From Ardenticatenales bacterium (GTDB taxonomy: Bacteria > Chloroflexota > Anaerolineae > Promineifilales > Promineifilaceae): a stretch of DNA of 64,000 bases. Below the pieces are notes generated by a model. The model made no database searches, was not told where the DNA came from, and was given only the letters and a program-made list of their open reading frames with translations. Position 1 is the first letter of the stretch, and each line of letters begins with the position of its first letter. This document shows positions 24,893-35,251 of this stretch, in pieces. The position numbers and the translations under genes were made by a program. Location of the stretch: contig JACKBM010000009.1 in assembly GCA_020634575.1 (NCBI GenBank), positions 79,133 through 143,132 of the forward strand. The letters run 5' to 3'.

Positions 24893-25387
24893 TCAGACCG
24901 CCTCACTGGCGGCTACTGTCTGGTCACTGCGCTCTGTATCCGTTTCAGCACGCATTAACAGGACTGGCACCGGGCTGTAGCGCAGCACCCTGTCAGCCAC
25001 ACTGCCAAAAACCCATCGCGCGACGCCGCCACGGCCATGCGTGCTCATCACGACAATATCCATTCCCTGCGCCTCGACCGTGGCCAGGATGGCGTCTGCG
25101 GGGCCTTCATCCTCGAGCAGATGCGTGTGGACAATGTATCCCTGCTGGCGCAGGGAACCTTTCATCCCGTTGAGGTACTCTTCAGCCTCTTTCCGGTTAT
25201 GCTCGCGCATGGTCACCAGCAGTTCAGCATTGGTACTGCCATCGATCTGGGAAAAAACCAGAGGCGTTGAAGTAACTCGCAGCAAGGTGATCTCGCCGTC
25301 AAAACGGGCGGCCAGTTCACAAGCAGGTTGCAGGGCAACTTCGGCTAAATGTGAACCATCCAGTGGAACCAGAATTCGCTTAAACAT
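24893..25387 (-). CDS. Universal stress protein (single UspA domain)
   Basis: 164 aa from the ATG at 25387 (MFKRILVPLDGS), preceded by GAGGTG; longer readings have no site. The ATP-binding UspA signature is present as STHGRGGVARWVFGSVADRVLRYS in sense, i.e. G-2X-G-9X-G(S). Located just upstream of the APH gene stop region and divergent from the cPG synthetase operon, which itself encodes a tandem Usp. A stress or energy-status role is inferred from the family. Confidence 0.88.
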   Translation of the reverse strand: MFKRILVPLDGSHLAEVALQPACELAARFDGEITLLRVTSTPLVFSQIDGSTNAELLVTMREHNRKEAEEYLNGMKGSLRQQGYIVHTHLLEDEGPADAILATVEAQGMDIVVMSTHGRGGVARWVFGSVADRVLRYSPVPVLLMRAETDTERSDQTVAASEAV

Positions 25388-25603
25388 CTTACACCTCAGA
25401 ATGAACAACAGAATCTGTTGTGAGTTTGCCAAGTACAGTCACAGTATCGGCAAGATCGGGGTTGTTGCGTAGTGTCCATTTGTAAACAAGCTACGCGCCA
25501 AATGTCACTTCAAGCATGACAAACATCAGCCACAATTGCGCTAGTGACCTTCGTCATACCCACCTGCTGATCTGTAACACTTCATCCAATCCCGCCCCAT
25601 CCG

Positions 25604-25646
25604 TATAGTGCATTCAGACAAACAGTCTGTCGCTGTGCTTTGTCTG
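25604..25646 (+). promoter_or_regulatory. Putative promoter and hairpin leader of the cPG synthetase operon
   Basis: TATAGT (25604-25609) is a possible -10. Just downstream, CAGACAAA (25615-25622) pairs with TTTGTCTG (25639-25646) around an inner ACAGTCTGTC-like repeat. This could be an operator or a leader hairpin; the -35 is poor. Confidence 0.4.
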
Positions 25647-25662
25647 GAAGGGTGGTGGGCAT

Positions 25663-26991
25663 ATGAAAACAAAGGGCTCGCGCATTTTGATCGCCGGCGC
25701 TGCCGGGCGTGATTTCCACGATTTCAACATTTTGTTTCGGGACAATTCAGCCTGTCGGGTCGCCGGCTTCACCGCCGCTCAGATCCCCAACATCAGCGAC
25801 AGACGCTATCCTGCTTGCCTGAGCGGACCGCTTTACCCGGACGGTTTGCCGATTTTCCCCGAAGAGCAAATGGAGACGTTGATCCGCGACCTCGAGATTG
25901 ATGAGGTCATCTTTGCCTACTCAGATGTGTCCCATGAGCAAGTCATGCATCTCGGATCCCGTGTCCTGGCGGCCGGGGCCGATTACCGGCTGGTGGCCCC
26001 GCAGCGCACCATGCTGACAGCCCAAAAGCCGGTCATCGCTATCTGCGCCGTTCGGACCGGTTGTGGCAAGAGCCAGACAGCCCATTATCTGGTCCGGCAA
26101 CTGCGGGACATGGGTTATGAGCGGATCGTCGCCGTGCGCCATCCGATGCCATACGGGAACCTGGCGGCACAGGCAGTACAGCGCTTTGCCACCTACGCAG
26201 ACCTGGACAAACATGAATGCACGATCGAGGAACGGGAAGAGTACGAACCGTACATCGAGCAGGGCAACGTCGTCTATGCCGGCGTGGATTATGAGGCAAT
26301 TCTGCGGAGGGCGGAGGCAGAGGCGGACATTATCATCTGGGATGGCGGCAACAATGATTTGCCATTTTTCCGGCCGGATATTCACCTCGTCCTCGTCGAT
26401 CCGCACCGGCCGGGCCATGAAACCCGCTTCCATCCCGGCGAGACCAACCTGCGCCTGGCCGACGCGGTCCTGATCAATAAGGTCGATACGGCGCCCGCTG
26501 AGGCTGTCGCCCAGTTGCGCCAGAACGTGGCTGAGATAAACCCACGGGCCACCATTCTGGAGGCCGCCTCGCCCATTTCCGTGGCCGACCCGGGCGCCAT
26601 CGAAGGCAGCCGGGTACTGGTCGTCGAGGATGGCCCTACACTCACCCATGGCGGCATGCGCTACGGCGCCGGCGTCCTGGCCGCCCAACGCTTTGGGGCC
26701 AAAGAAATTATCGATCCCCGTCCCTATGCAGCCGGTTCTCTGCAGGCCACATTTCAGAAGTACCCGCTGACCGGCAACCTGCTGCCGGCCATGGGCTACG
26801 GCGCAACCCAGATCGCGGAGCTGGAGACAACCATCAACAGGAGTGCTGCTGACCTGGTTCTGATCGCCACGCCGATCGATCTGGGCCGGCTTATCCATAT
26901 TCAATTGCCCGCACAGCGTGTCCGCTACAGCCTGGCGCCACGGGGTGAACCTGATTTGGCAGGCTGGCTAAAGGCAAAGCTCGGACGGTAG
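25663..26991 (+). CDS. cpgS: Cyclic 2,3-diphosphoglycerate synthetase-like GTP/ATPase
   Basis: 442 aa, matching the COG2403 family. Seen: an N-terminal Rossmann-like start RILIAGAAGRDFHDFN, the P-loop AVRTGCGKSQTA near residue 130, DIIIWDGGNNDLPFF, and ADAVLINKVDTAP (NKxD G4-type motif). In archaea the enzyme cyclises 2,3-diphosphoglycerate, a compatible solute and phosphagen; in bacteria the role of these homologues is poorly known. It heads a same-strand run with a tandem Usp and central-carbon genes. Activity on 2,3-DPG is inferred only. Confidence 0.85.
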   Translation: MKTKGSRILIAGAAGRDFHDFNILFRDNSACRVAGFTAAQIPNISDRRYPACLSGPLYPDGLPIFPEEQMETLIRDLEIDEVIFAYSDVSHEQVMHLGSRVLAAGADYRLVAPQRTMLTAQKPVIAICAVRTGCGKSQTAHYLVRQLRDMGYERIVAVRHPMPYGNLAAQAVQRFATYADLDKHECTIEEREEYEPYIEQGNVVYAGVDYEAILRRAEAEADIIIWDGGNNDLPFFRPDIHLVLVDPHRPGHETRFHPGETNLRLADAVLINKVDTAPAEAVAQLRQNVAEINPRATILEAASPISVADPGAIEGSRVLVVEDGPTLTHGGMRYGAGVLAAQRFGAKEIIDPRPYAAGSLQATFQKYPLTGNLLPAMGYGATQIAELETTINRSAADLVLIATPIDLGRLIHIQLPAQRVRYSLAPRGEPDLAGWLKAKLGR

Positions 26992-27031
26992 CCGGCCAGA
27001 CCGGCAGCGGCTCATGCCAGAGGAGCGTATG

Positions 27032-27931
27032 ATGTTCCGCAAAATCCTCCTACCCCTTAACGGCTCAGTTCTGTCCGGCCATGCTCTTGAACCTGCCCTG
27101 AAGCTGGCGCCGGCCAACGGCGGCCAGCTCACCATCCTGACCATTCCTGAATACCGGGATCTGATCATCACGGAACCAGGTCACGAAGGCGTCAGCTACA
27201 AATTCGAGTCCGAACAGAAAACGCGCGAGGCATTCGCGAGCTATCAAGAGTCCATTTGCACCGCCTGGGGCCGGGCCGGCCTGACAATCCGCACCCGTCT
27301 GCTCGATGGCGATCCGGCCAGTCTCATCATCGACACAGCCATTGCCGAAGAAAGCGCGCTAATCGTCATGGCCACGCATGGCTACAGCGGCTTGCGGCGC
27401 TGGCGGCTCGGCAGCGTGACCGAGAAAGTACTCGAAGCGGCGCCCTGTCCCGTGTTGGCGGTGCGCTCAGCCGAGCCCATTCAACATCTCTTGCTCACCC
27501 TTGATGGCTCGACAATTGCCGAGCAAGCCGTCGAGCCAGCCATCAAGGTTGCCCGACAGCTGCATGCTCGGGTAACGATGTTGATCGTTCGGGCGGCCGC
27601 TTATCAGGACGAGCGCACCCTGGCGCTGCTGGCCGCGGCAGGTGGTTCGGCTCATTATGATCCGGAAGATGAATATCATCGCTATCTTGAAGAGCTGCGC
27701 GGGCAGCTTAGCCAGCCAGGGCCGGAAGTATGTCTGGAAGTCGCCCGCGGGCCTGTCGCCGAGACGATTCTCGATTACGCTAAAGCCAGGCAGGTTGACC
27801 TGATCGCGATGGCGACGCATGGCCGCTCTGGTCTGCGGCGCTGGATTTATGGCAGCGTCACGGCCAAAGTGCTGCGTGAGGCCGAATGCGGCATGCTGGT
27901 GGTACGGCCGCCGGCCGATTTGCTTCACTAA
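27032..27931 (+). CDS. Tandem universal stress protein
   Basis: 299 aa with two UspA domains (about 1-142 and 148-295). Both nucleotide-binding signatures are visible: ATHGYSGLRRWRLGSVTEKV and ATHGRSGLRRWIYGSVTAKV. Start taken at the second of two adjacent ATGs, 6 nt from AGAGGAG; ATG 27029 is also possible. Follows cpgS by 40 bp. Tandem Usps often bind ATP and accompany stress or stationary-phase metabolism. Confidence 0.9.
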   Translation: MFRKILLPLNGSVLSGHALEPALKLAPANGGQLTILTIPEYRDLIITEPGHEGVSYKFESEQKTREAFASYQESICTAWGRAGLTIRTRLLDGDPASLIIDTAIAEESALIVMATHGYSGLRRWRLGSVTEKVLEAAPCPVLAVRSAEPIQHLLLTLDGSTIAEQAVEPAIKVARQLHARVTMLIVRAAAYQDERTLALLAAAGGSAHYDPEDEYHRYLEELRGQLSQPGPEVCLEVARGPVAETILDYAKARQVDLIAMATHGRSGLRRWIYGSVTAKVLREAECGMLVVRPPADLLH

Positions 27932-27981
27932 ACTTGGTGGCCGACCGGCCGGTCAGACGCCACCACAAACGGAGAGTTCCC

Positions 27982-28410
27982 ATGAGTAATGATTATCGCC
28001 ATTTGATCGAACGTTTCCTGGTTCATTGGAACCAGGGCGACTACACGGACTTTAGTGAAATCTATCATGCCGACTTTGAATTCTGCATGCCGGGCACCGC
28101 AAGCTGCCTGGGCATTATGGAATATGAGGAATGGATCGACTCCATGCGCGGGGCTTATCCGGACTTGCAGATCGTCATCTATGACGAGCTGACCGCCGAC
28201 AACAAGATAGCCCTGCAATGGCAATTTACCGGCACAAATGAAGGCAAGTTACGTCATTCGCCAGCCGCCCACAAACGGGTTGAGCTGCCCGGCATGACCC
28301 TGTTCCATCTGCTGGATGGCCAGATCTGGCGGGGGCAATGGTTCTATGACGTCATCGCCGTCTACCGGCAATTAGGGCGCACGCCGTCGATCTTCCTCGA
28401 CACCGCCTGA
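27982..28410 (+). CDS. SnoaL-like (NTF2-fold) protein
   Basis: 142 aa from the ATG at 27982 after GGAGAG. The pattern [52 protein letters not shown] and [15 protein letters not shown] fits SnoaL/ester-cyclase-type NTF2 proteins in wording and length. Such proteins may be small isomerases or ligand binders. It lies between a tandem Usp and acetyl-CoA synthetase with short gaps, so it is probably in the operon, but no substrate can be proposed. Confidence 0.75.
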   Translation: MSNDYRHLIERFLVHWNQGDYTDFSEIYHADFEFCMPGTASCLGIMEYEEWIDSMRGAYPDLQIVIYDELTADNKIALQWQFTGTNEGKLRHSPAAHKRVELPGMTLFHLLDGQIWRGQWFYDVIAVYRQLGRTPSIFLDTA

Positions 28411-28450
28411 TACGCGGCGCCCAGCGCGCCGCCACAGGCAGGGAGGAACA

Positions 28451-30199
28451 ATGACGCTCGCAAACTTGGATGAAGAGATGGCCATCACACCAAATCTTCT
28501 CGACTATGAAATGAGCTATGCGACGTTTGACTGGTCTGCCATCAGGGCTGAACTAGCGGGTTTGCCCGGCGGCGCCGGATTGAATATCGCCTATGAGGCT
28601 GTAGACCGCCACGCGCTGGGTGCTAAACGGGACCATACCGCCTTTCGCTTCCTGGACAAGGATGGGAATGCGGCCGATATAACCTATGCCGAGCTGAAGC
28701 AGCAAACGGATTGTTTTGCCAATGTGCTGGAAGGGCTGGGCATTGCCAAGGGGGACCGGGTCTTTACATTGACCGGCCGGTTACCCGCCCTCTACATCGC
28801 CGCCCTTGGCATCCTCAAACGGCGGGCCGTCTTCTGCCCGCTCTTCTCCGCCTTTGGCCCGGAACCGATCTTCCAGCGGATGGAGAAAGGCCAGGCCAGG
28901 CTCCTGATCACCACCGAACAGCTCTATGAAACCAAGGTAAAACTGCTGCGGGACCGGCTGCCGCACCTGGAAACTATCCTCATTGTGGACCGGCTGGAGC
29001 ACGGCGACCAGGGTATTTATGCCCTGCCGCTCCTCATGGCCGCCGCCAGCGACCAATACACCATCGGACCCACCGATCCCGAGACCATGGCGGTGCTGCA
29101 CTTCACCAGCGGCACCACCGGCATGCCTAAAGGGGCCATCCACGTGCACCAGGCGGTCTTGCATCATTACATGACCGCCCGATACGCCCTCGATCTGCAC
29201 CCGGACGACATCTTTTGGTGCACCGCCGACCCCGGCTGGGTGACCGGCACCTCTTACGGCATCATCGCCCCACTGCTCCATGGCGTCACCGCCATCGTCG
29301 ATGAGGCGGAGTTTAACGCGCGGCGCTGGTATCAGATTCTGGAGGATTACGGGGTGACGGTCTGGTACACCGCCCCTACCGCCATTCGCCGCCTCATGCG
29401 GCTGGAATTTGACCCGACCGAAGAGTATGACCTGTCACAACTGCGCTTTATCGCCAGCGTGGGCGAGCCACTCAACCCGGAAGCAGTTGTTTGGGGCCGT
29501 GAGGTGCTCAAGCGGACCATCCACGACAATTGGTGGCAGACAGAGACCGGCGGCATCATGATCGCCAACTTCGCCGGGCAGCCAGTGAAGCCCGGCTCGA
29601 TGGGCCGGCCGTTGCCAGGCATTGAAGCGACCATCCTGCGCCGCAACGAGGACGGTACAGTCACCCTCATCGACCAGCCCAATGTGGATGGCGACCTGGC
29701 GCTGAAGCCGGGCTGGCCCGCCATGTTCCGTGGTTATCTCCACGATGATGCCCGCTACGCGAAGTGCTTTGCCGACGGCTGGTACATCAGCGGCGACCTG
29801 GCCATGCGTGATGAGGATGGCTACTTCTGGTTTGTCGGCCGGGCCGACGACATCATCAAGACAGCCGGCCACATGGTGGGTCCCTTTGAAGTGGAAAGCG
29901 CCCTGATGGAGCATCCGGCGGTCGCCGAGGCCGGCGTCATCGGCGTGCCGAATCCAGTCATTGGCGAGTTAGTCAAGGCGTTTGTCTCGCTCAATGCCGG
30001 CTACAAACCCACCCCTGAGTTGCAAAAAGAGCTACTGGGATTCGGCCGGAGCAAATTGGGCTCGGCGGTTGCCCCCAAGCAAATAGCGTTCGAGCAGAAT
30101 CTCCCCAAGACGCGCAGCGGCAAAATCATGCGCCGCCTGCTCAAGGCTCGCGAACTGGGCCTGCCAGAAGGAGATATCTCGACCCTGGAGAGTGACTGA
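28451..30199 (+). CDS. acsA: Acetyl-CoA synthetase (AMP-forming)
   Basis: 582 aa, the shorter AcsA type. Seen: AMP-binding motif [18 protein letters not shown], the Acs-specific [49 protein letters not shown], and the C-terminal catalytic lysine in [14 protein letters not shown], the site acetylated in regulated Acs enzymes. It converts acetate to acetyl-CoA. Its stop overlaps the start of pdhA by one base (TGATG). Having acs and PDH in one operon places two acetyl-CoA sources together. Confidence 0.92.
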   Translation: MTLANLDEEMAITPNLLDYEMSYATFDWSAIRAELAGLPGGAGLNIAYEAVDRHALGAKRDHTAFRFLDKDGNAADITYAELKQQTDCFANVLEGLGIAKGDRVFTLTGRLPALYIAALGILKRRAVFCPLFSAFGPEPIFQRMEKGQARLLITTEQLYETKVKLLRDRLPHLETILIVDRLEHGDQGIYALPLLMAAASDQYTIGPTDPETMAVLHFTSGTTGMPKGAIHVHQAVLHHYMTARYALDLHPDDIFWCTADPGWVTGTSYGIIAPLLHGVTAIVDEAEFNARRWYQILEDYGVTVWYTAPTAIRRLMRLEFDPTEEYDLSQLRFIASVGEPLNPEAVVWGREVLKRTIHDNWWQTETGGIMIANFAGQPVKPGSMGRPLPGIEATILRRNEDGTVTLIDQPNVDGDLALKPGWPAMFRGYLHDDARYAKCFADGWYISGDLAMRDEDGYFWFVGRADDIIKTAGHMVGPFEVESALMEHPAVAEAGVIGVPNPVIGELVKAFVSLNAGYKPTPELQKELLGFGRSKLGSAVAPKQIAFEQNLPKTRSGKIMRRLLKARELGLPEGDISTLESD

Positions 30200-31194
30200 T
30201 GTCCCCCCAAAATAAACCACCTGTCGTTGACCGGGATCGCGGCCATCACCTGCTGCACCAGATGCTGCGCATCCGTCGCTTTGAAGAAAAATGTTATGAG
30301 CTCTATGGCGCCATGAAAATTCGCGGCTTCCTCCATCTTTACGATGGCGAAGAAGCGGTCGCGGTCGGCGTCATGGATGCGTTACGCCCAGAGGATGCCG
30401 TCGTCGCCACTTACCGCGAACATGGCCAGGCGCTCGCCAAGGGCATGGACATGAATGCGATTATGGCGGAGCTATACGGCAAGCAGGAGGGCTGTGCCCG
30501 CGGGCGCGGCGGCTCGATGCACCTGTTTGATGCTGACACCCGCTTCTACGGTGGCAATGCCATCGTGGGCGGCGGCCTGCCGGTCGCCGTCGGCATGGCC
30601 CTGGCCAACAAGATGCAGGGCAAAAACGAGGTCACCGTCTGCTTCTTTGGCGATGGCGCCGCAGCCGAGGGTGAGTTCCACGAGGCGTTGAACCTGGCCG
30701 CGCTCTGGCAGGTACCTGTGCTCTTCCTTTGCGAAAACAACCAGTACGCCATGGGCACGGCGCTGCGCTACTCCCACGCCGTCACCGCCATCGCCGAGAA
30801 GGCCGTCAACTACGGCATCCCGGCCCAGACGGTTGATGGTATGGATGTTCTGGCTGTGGCTGAGGCCGCTCATGAAGCCACCACCAGGATCCGCGCCGGC
30901 GCCGGCCCGCAGTTCATTGAGGCGGTCACCTACCGCTTCCGGGCCCATTCGATGTTTGATGCTGAACTGTACCGCTCGAAGGAAGAAGTGGCCCAATGGA
31001 AGGAGCGCGACCCGATCAATCTGTTCACTGATCTGCTCCTCGAACACAAACTAATCACGGCAGACGAGATTGAGTCCATGGAACACGAAGTCCGATCCGA
31101 GGTCGAGGCCTCTGTGCAATTTGCCGAAGGCGGCACCTGGGAGCCAGTCACTGATCTGGAGCGGTTTGTCTATTCTGAAAGGAGGGTGTCATGA
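30199..31194 (+). CDS. pdhA: Pyruvate dehydrogenase E1 alpha subunit
   Basis: 331 aa, TPP-dependent E1 alpha of the PDH/acetoin dehydrogenase family. The TPP-binding motif is [29 protein letters not shown], with [10 protein letters not shown] and the phosphorylation-loop-like [19 protein letters not shown]. It overlaps acs upstream and pdhB downstream (ATGA). Pyruvate is the likeliest substrate; acetoin or another 2-oxo acid cannot be excluded on sequence alone. Confidence 0.92.
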   Translation: MSPQNKPPVVDRDRGHHLLHQMLRIRRFEEKCYELYGAMKIRGFLHLYDGEEAVAVGVMDALRPEDAVVATYREHGQALAKGMDMNAIMAELYGKQEGCARGRGGSMHLFDADTRFYGGNAIVGGGLPVAVGMALANKMQGKNEVTVCFFGDGAAAEGEFHEALNLAALWQVPVLFLCENNQYAMGTALRYSHAVTAIAEKAVNYGIPAQTVDGMDVLAVAEAAHEATTRIRAGAGPQFIEAVTYRFRAHSMFDAELYRSKEEVAQWKERDPINLFTDLLLEHKLITADEIESMEHEVRSEVEASVQFAEGGTWEPVTDLERFVYSERRVS

Positions 31195-32207
31195 ATGCCC
31201 AACTCTCTACCCCAACGGCAGAACGGTCTGAGGTACGAACCATCACCTACCGGGAAGCCGTTCGTGAAGCAATACGCGAGGCGCTGGACCGCGATGAGCG
31301 GGTCTTCCTGCTGGGCGAGGATGTCGCCTGGTATGGCGGCTGTTTCGCGGTTAGCAAAGGTTTAATCGACGAGTATGGCCCGGAACGCATTCTGGGCACG
31401 CCCCTGTCAGAATCTGGCTTTACCGGCGCCGGCATCGGCGCCGCAATGGCCGGCATGCGACCCATCGTCGAGCTAATGACCTGCAACTTCAGTCTGCTGG
31501 CCGCCGACCAGATCGTCAACAATGCGGCCACCGTCCTGCATATGTCCGGCGGCCAGTTCAATGTGCCGCTGGTGATCCGCTTCGCCACCGGCGGCGGCAA
31601 GCAGCTGGCGGCCCAGCATTCGCACAGCTGGGAAGGCTGGTACGCCCATGTGCCCGGCCTGAAAGTGCTGGTTCCGGCCACCCTGGAAGACGCCCGCGGC
31701 ATGCTCTGGCCCGCCCTGGAAGACCCTGATCCGGTGCTGATTTTTGAGAATGCCACTCTGTATAACCTCAAGGGCGAGCTGCCCATTGAGCCGGTACAGG
31801 TCGATATCAAAAAGGCCAAGGTGCGCCGGACCGGTAATGACATCACCGTCATCACTTATGGCGCCAGCCTGTTCAAAGCGCTGGAAGCGGCCGAGATACT
31901 GGCCCAGGAAGGGATCGATCTCGAAGTGATTGACCTGCGCGTGCTGCGGCCGCTGGACGATGAAACCTACCTGGCCTCGCTGGCCAAAACCCACCGTGTT
32001 CTGATTGTCGATGAGGGCTGGCGCAGTGGCAGCATTGCCGCCGAGATCAGCGCGCGCATCGTCGAAAAAGGGTTTTACGACCTGGACTTGCCGGTGGAAC
32101 GGATCTGCACGGTGGAAGTGCCAATTCCCTATGCCAGCCATATGGAGCAGGCCGCCCTACCGCAAGTGGCCGACATCGTCGAGCGCTGCCGCCTGATGGC
32201 CAGCTGA
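31191..32207 (+). CDS. pdhB: Pyruvate dehydrogenase E1 beta subunit
   Basis: 338 aa. Family features: [57 protein letters not shown] and [16 protein letters not shown]. Starts within the pdhA stop codon (ATGA at 31191-31194). Forms the E1 heterotetramer with PdhA. A hairpin separates it from the E2 gene. Confidence 0.93.
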   Translation: MNAQLSTPTAERSEVRTITYREAVREAIREALDRDERVFLLGEDVAWYGGCFAVSKGLIDEYGPERILGTPLSESGFTGAGIGAAMAGMRPIVELMTCNFSLLAADQIVNNAATVLHMSGGQFNVPLVIRFATGGGKQLAAQHSHSWEGWYAHVPGLKVLVPATLEDARGMLWPALEDPDPVLIFENATLYNLKGELPIEPVQVDIKKAKVRRTGNDITVITYGASLFKALEAAEILAQEGIDLEVIDLRVLRPLDDETYLASLAKTHRVLIVDEGWRSGSIAAEISARIVEKGFYDLDLPVERICTVEVPIPYASHMEQAALPQVADIVERCRLMAS

Positions 32208-32218
32208 ACAGACATAAG

Positions 32219-32256
32219 AAGATATGTGGAACAAGGCAGCTTGTTCCACACATCTT
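32219..32256 (+). promoter_or_regulatory. Intercistronic hairpin between pdhB and pdhC
   Basis: Stem of about 15 bp (32220-32234 with 32241-32255, one mismatch) and a 6-nt loop GGCAGC, ending just before the E2 ribosome-binding site AAGGAG. It may protect or cut the mRNA, or tune E2 translation relative to E1. Confidence 0.6.
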
Positions 32257-32269
32257 AAGGAGCAAACGG

Positions 32270-33655
32270 ATGGCAGAGTTTCGCATGCCCAGCTTAGGGG
32301 CGGATATGGAAACTGGCACCGTCTACGATTGGCGCGTCAAACCCGGCGACAAAGTAGGCCGGGGCGACATCATCGTCACCGTGGAAACGGACAAAGGGGC
32401 GATCGATGTCGAGATTTTCGAGGAAGGCGTCATCAGTGAAATCCTGGTACCGGAAGGGACCGAGGTGCCCGTCGGTACCGTCCTGGCCCTGCTCAATGGC
32501 GGGGCGAGGCCACCAGCGCCGCAACCACAGCCTACCGCCGTCACCCCAAAGCGTGAAGAACCAGCCCACCCGATGGATCAGCGACCGCTGGTGACCTCTC
32601 AACCAGTCACGCCGGTCACGAACGGTCGCCGCCTGCGCATTTCACCGGCCGCTCGGCGGCGGGCCGAAGAGCTGGGTCTGGATTTGCACACGCTCAAGCG
32701 GACCGGACCGGCCGGTGCCATCAGCCTGGCCGACGTCGAACGAGCCGCCAGCCAGGCCGCCCCGGCAAAACCCGACGAACGGATCAAGGCCACCCCGGTG
32801 GCGCGGCGCATGGCGGCCGAGCTGGGCGTCGATCTGAGCCAGGTGCAGGGAACAGGACCGGCCGGGGCCATTAACCGCGCCGACGTCGCCAAAGCGGCCC
32901 AACCCGCAGCGGCGGCCCAACCGGCACCAATCGCGCCCACCCCACCACCCGCTACCCCTCCACCACCACCGCGCGAAAAAGTCGATTTCCAGACCGGGAT
33001 GCGCCGGGCGATCGCCCTGGCGATGAGCCGGTCCAACCGCGACATTCCCCATTACTACCTGGAAGATCGGGTCGATATGAGCAAGGCGCTCACCTGGCTG
33101 CAGAATGAGAATCGGGAGCGATCGGTTAAAGAGCGACTGTTGCCGGCCGTCCTTTTTATCAAAGCCACGGCCCTGGCCCTGAGCGAGGTGCCCAGCCTGA
33201 ACGGTTATTGGCTGGAGGACGGCTTCCAGCCGCAGGAGGCGATTCATATCGGCTTTGCCATCGCCCTGCGCCAGGGCGGGCTGGTGACACCCGCCTTCCA
33301 CCACGCCGACCTGGCCAGCCTGGACGAGCTGATGGTCACGCTGCGCGACCTGATTACTCGCACCCGCAGCGGCCGGCTGCGCAGCTCGGAACTGACTGAC
33401 CCGACCATCACCCTGACCAGTCTGGGTGACCGGGGCGCCGAAAAAGTGTACGGCGTTATCTATCCACCGCAGGTTGCTCTTGTCGGCCTGGGCAAAGTCG
33501 CCGAGCAGCCGTGGGCGGAGAACGGGATGCTGGGGATCCGGCCGGTTATGCACATCACCCTGGCCGGTGACCATCGCGCCAGCGACGGCCACACCGGCGC
33601 CCTTTTCCTGGAAGCATTTAACAGCTATCTGCAGGATCCGGAGAAACTAAAATGA
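32270..33655 (+). CDS. pdhC: Dihydrolipoamide acetyltransferase (E2) with two subunit-binding domains
   Basis: 461 aa. N-terminal lipoyl domain with the lipoyl-lysine in [12 protein letters not shown]; a linker; then two peripheral subunit-binding domains, [20 protein letters not shown] and [18 protein letters not shown], each ending in TGPAGAI; an Ala/Pro linker ([17 protein letters not shown]); and the catalytic domain, with HR-x-x-DG seen as [15 protein letters not shown] near the C-terminus. One such binding domain is usual, so the tandem pair is uncommon. It transfers acetyl from lipoamide to CoA. Overlaps the acp gene by ATGA. No E3 gene (lpd) is present in the window. Confidence 0.92.
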   Translation: MAEFRMPSLGADMETGTVYDWRVKPGDKVGRGDIIVTVETDKGAIDVEIFEEGVISEILVPEGTEVPVGTVLALLNGGARPPAPQPQPTAVTPKREEPAHPMDQRPLVTSQPVTPVTNGRRLRISPAARRRAEELGLDLHTLKRTGPAGAISLADVERAASQAAPAKPDERIKATPVARRMAAELGVDLSQVQGTGPAGAINRADVAKAAQPAAAAQPAPIAPTPPPATPPPPPREKVDFQTGMRRAIALAMSRSNRDIPHYYLEDRVDMSKALTWLQNENRERSVKERLLPAVLFIKATALALSEVPSLNGYWLEDGFQPQEAIHIGFAIALRQGGLVTPAFHHADLASLDELMVTLRDLITRTRSGRLRSSELTDPTITLTSLGDRGAEKVYGVIYPPQVALVGLGKVAEQPWAENGMLGIRPVMHITLAGDHRASDGHTGALFLEAFNSYLQDPEKLK

Positions 33656-33909
33656 GTATGCAAACTGTCAACATGGCCCAGATTCAGACAACCTTGCTGG
33701 ATGTCCTGAGCAACCTGGCTCCGGAAAAAGACCTGAGCCTGTATGAGTCCAACACTGGTATTCAGGAAGCACTGGATATCGATTCTTTTGACTACCTCAA
33801 CTTCCTGATTGAGCTGGAGAGCCTATACGGCGTCGCGGTACCGGAGGCGGATTACGACCAGCTTGTAACGCTGGATGATGTGGTGGATTATTTGTTGGAT
33901 CGGTTGTGA
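33652..33909 (+). CDS. Acyl carrier protein-like protein
   Basis: 85 aa with the phosphopantetheine attachment motif in [16 protein letters not shown] (Ser about residue 43) and the acidic helix II typical of ACP. The start overlaps the E2 stop (ATGA), so it is produced together with the PDH complex. No fatty acid or polyketide genes are adjacent. It may accept acyl groups from the E2 or from the acs-type ligase, or serve as a free-standing carrier; this context is unusual. Confidence 0.88.
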   Translation: MSMQTVNMAQIQTTLLDVLSNLAPEKDLSLYESNTGIQEALDIDSFDYLNFLIELESLYGVAVPEADYDQLVTLDDVVDYLLDRL

Positions 33910-33932
33910 GGTGATAACACCAACCGCGAGTA

Positions 33933-34063
33933 GGGGCCCCTCGCTCCGTCCGGACAGGCGTGTTGGCCGAGCCGTTGTCGCTCGGGGTGACGTCGCTCAT
34001 TAATGACGTCACCCCAAGCATGTTTGCCGTGAAAAATGCTCAACTTGAAGCGCGAGGGGCCCC
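33933..34063. repeat. Nested inverted repeat between convergent acp and GH117-like genes
   Basis: Outer arms GGGGCCCCTCGC (33933-33944) and 34052-34063; inner arms GGGGTGACGTC (33984-33994) and 34005-34015, both perfect. The 131-bp unit can fold into a branched structure. No T-run, so a mobile or structural repeat is as likely as a bidirectional terminator. Confidence 0.75.
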
Positions 34064-34067
34064 AACC

Positions 34068-35138
34068 CTATACCCGCACCGGCCGGTAGCTTTCAAACCG
34101 GCGAATATACTGGTATTGACCCTGGTAGCGGTGGCATAGCCCCCAACGGATACCAGCCAGCGGCTCACTATCATTATCCAGCCCCCGAAACAACCCTAAC
34201 GCCTCCGGGGCGCCGCGCAGCACCGCCATGATCTCAAAGTTGATGCCGTCCGGCGCATATTGGATGGTGTTCTTCTCGGGACCGTCAGTAGTTAACAGGG
34301 CGGCAATTCCGCCCCGATAAGGCCAGACGCACACTTCATGGCCGCTGTTGGTGACCGGATTGTACGGGGATTTGTGGTAGGGGCCGGTCGGTGCGTCGGC
34401 GATGGCCACGCCCCAGCGGACGTCACGCCCGCCAAAGGTCAGCGCCTCACCCATCTGTTCACCTTTGTAGTAGAGATAAAACTTGTCGCGGTAATGGAGC
34501 AGACAGGGGTCGTGGACCTTGTGGCTGTCAAAGTCCCCTTTGGCTTCGACCAAAAAGCGGTTGTCCTCCTCACCCAGCCAGCGCCCATTATCAGCCGGAC
34601 GCAGGATGGGCTCGGGCAGCTTCTGCCAGGGGCCCTGGGGCGATGGGGCCACAGCCATGCCGATGGTGTTCTGCACCCGGACGACGTAGGGCGCCTTGAC
34701 GGTCTGGTAGACGAGGTAATAACTGCCGTCATAGGTAAAGATTTCGGGGGTGAAGACGGCGCGGTCGTCATAGGCACCGGCCGGTCCCCGCCCCACCGCC
34801 AAACCCTGCTCGCGCCATTCCCAGCCATCAACCGACGTTGCGTGCCATACCTCCGTCAGGTCCCAGGGAAACACCTTGGCCGCCGGGTCACCTGTGCCAA
34901 AACCAGCCGTCTCGCCGACGCCACGTGTATACCAGACATGATACAACCCATCGATCAGCAGCACCGCACTGGGGTCGCGCCGGATGACGCCGGCCTCATA
35001 GGCAAAATCCCCACCCAGATCATGCTCGCGAAAGTGGCAGAACCATTCCGGCCCCTTCGTGTACGCCAGCGCCCGCCGGGAAGCAGCGCTGAGGAATTGC
35101 CGTTGTTCGCTAGAATTGTCGTCCTGGATTGTTGTCAT
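34068..35138 (-). CDS. GH117-like five-bladed beta-propeller glycosidase
   Basis: 356 aa, no signal peptide. Resembles family GH117 (3,6-anhydro-alpha-L-galactosidases) within the GH43/62/117 propeller clan: [23 protein letters not shown] in sense, [65 protein letters not shown] and [24 protein letters not shown] site precedes the ATG. Divergent from an enolase-superfamily gene. The combination suggests use of anhydro-galactose or related red-algal sugars, although activity outside agar metabolism is possible. Confidence 0.75.
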   Translation of the reverse strand: MTTIQDDNSSEQRQFLSAASRRALAYTKGPEWFCHFREHDLGGDFAYEAGVIRRDPSAVLLIDGLYHVWYTRGVGETAGFGTGDPAAKVFPWDLTEVWHATSVDGWEWREQGLAVGRGPAGAYDDRAVFTPEIFTYDGSYYLVYQTVKAPYVVRVQNTIGMAVAPSPQGPWQKLPEPILRPADNGRWLGEEDNRFLVEAKGDFDSHKVHDPCLLHYRDKFYLYYKGEQMGEALTFGGRDVRWGVAIADAPTGPYHKSPYNPVTNSGHEVCVWPYRGGIAALLTTDGPEKNTIQYAPDGINFEIMAVLRGAPEALGLFRGLDNDSEPLAGIRWGLCHRYQGQYQYIRRFESYRPVRV

Positions 35139-35251
35139 GCCTTGCCTCCTGCACTCGATACCTTATACGGCTCGCATAAGTTAAAATTGACCGTATCGGG
35201 CTGCGAAATTGTCGCCCCGGTCTCCCTGCCAATACCCTGAGGTAAAGAATC

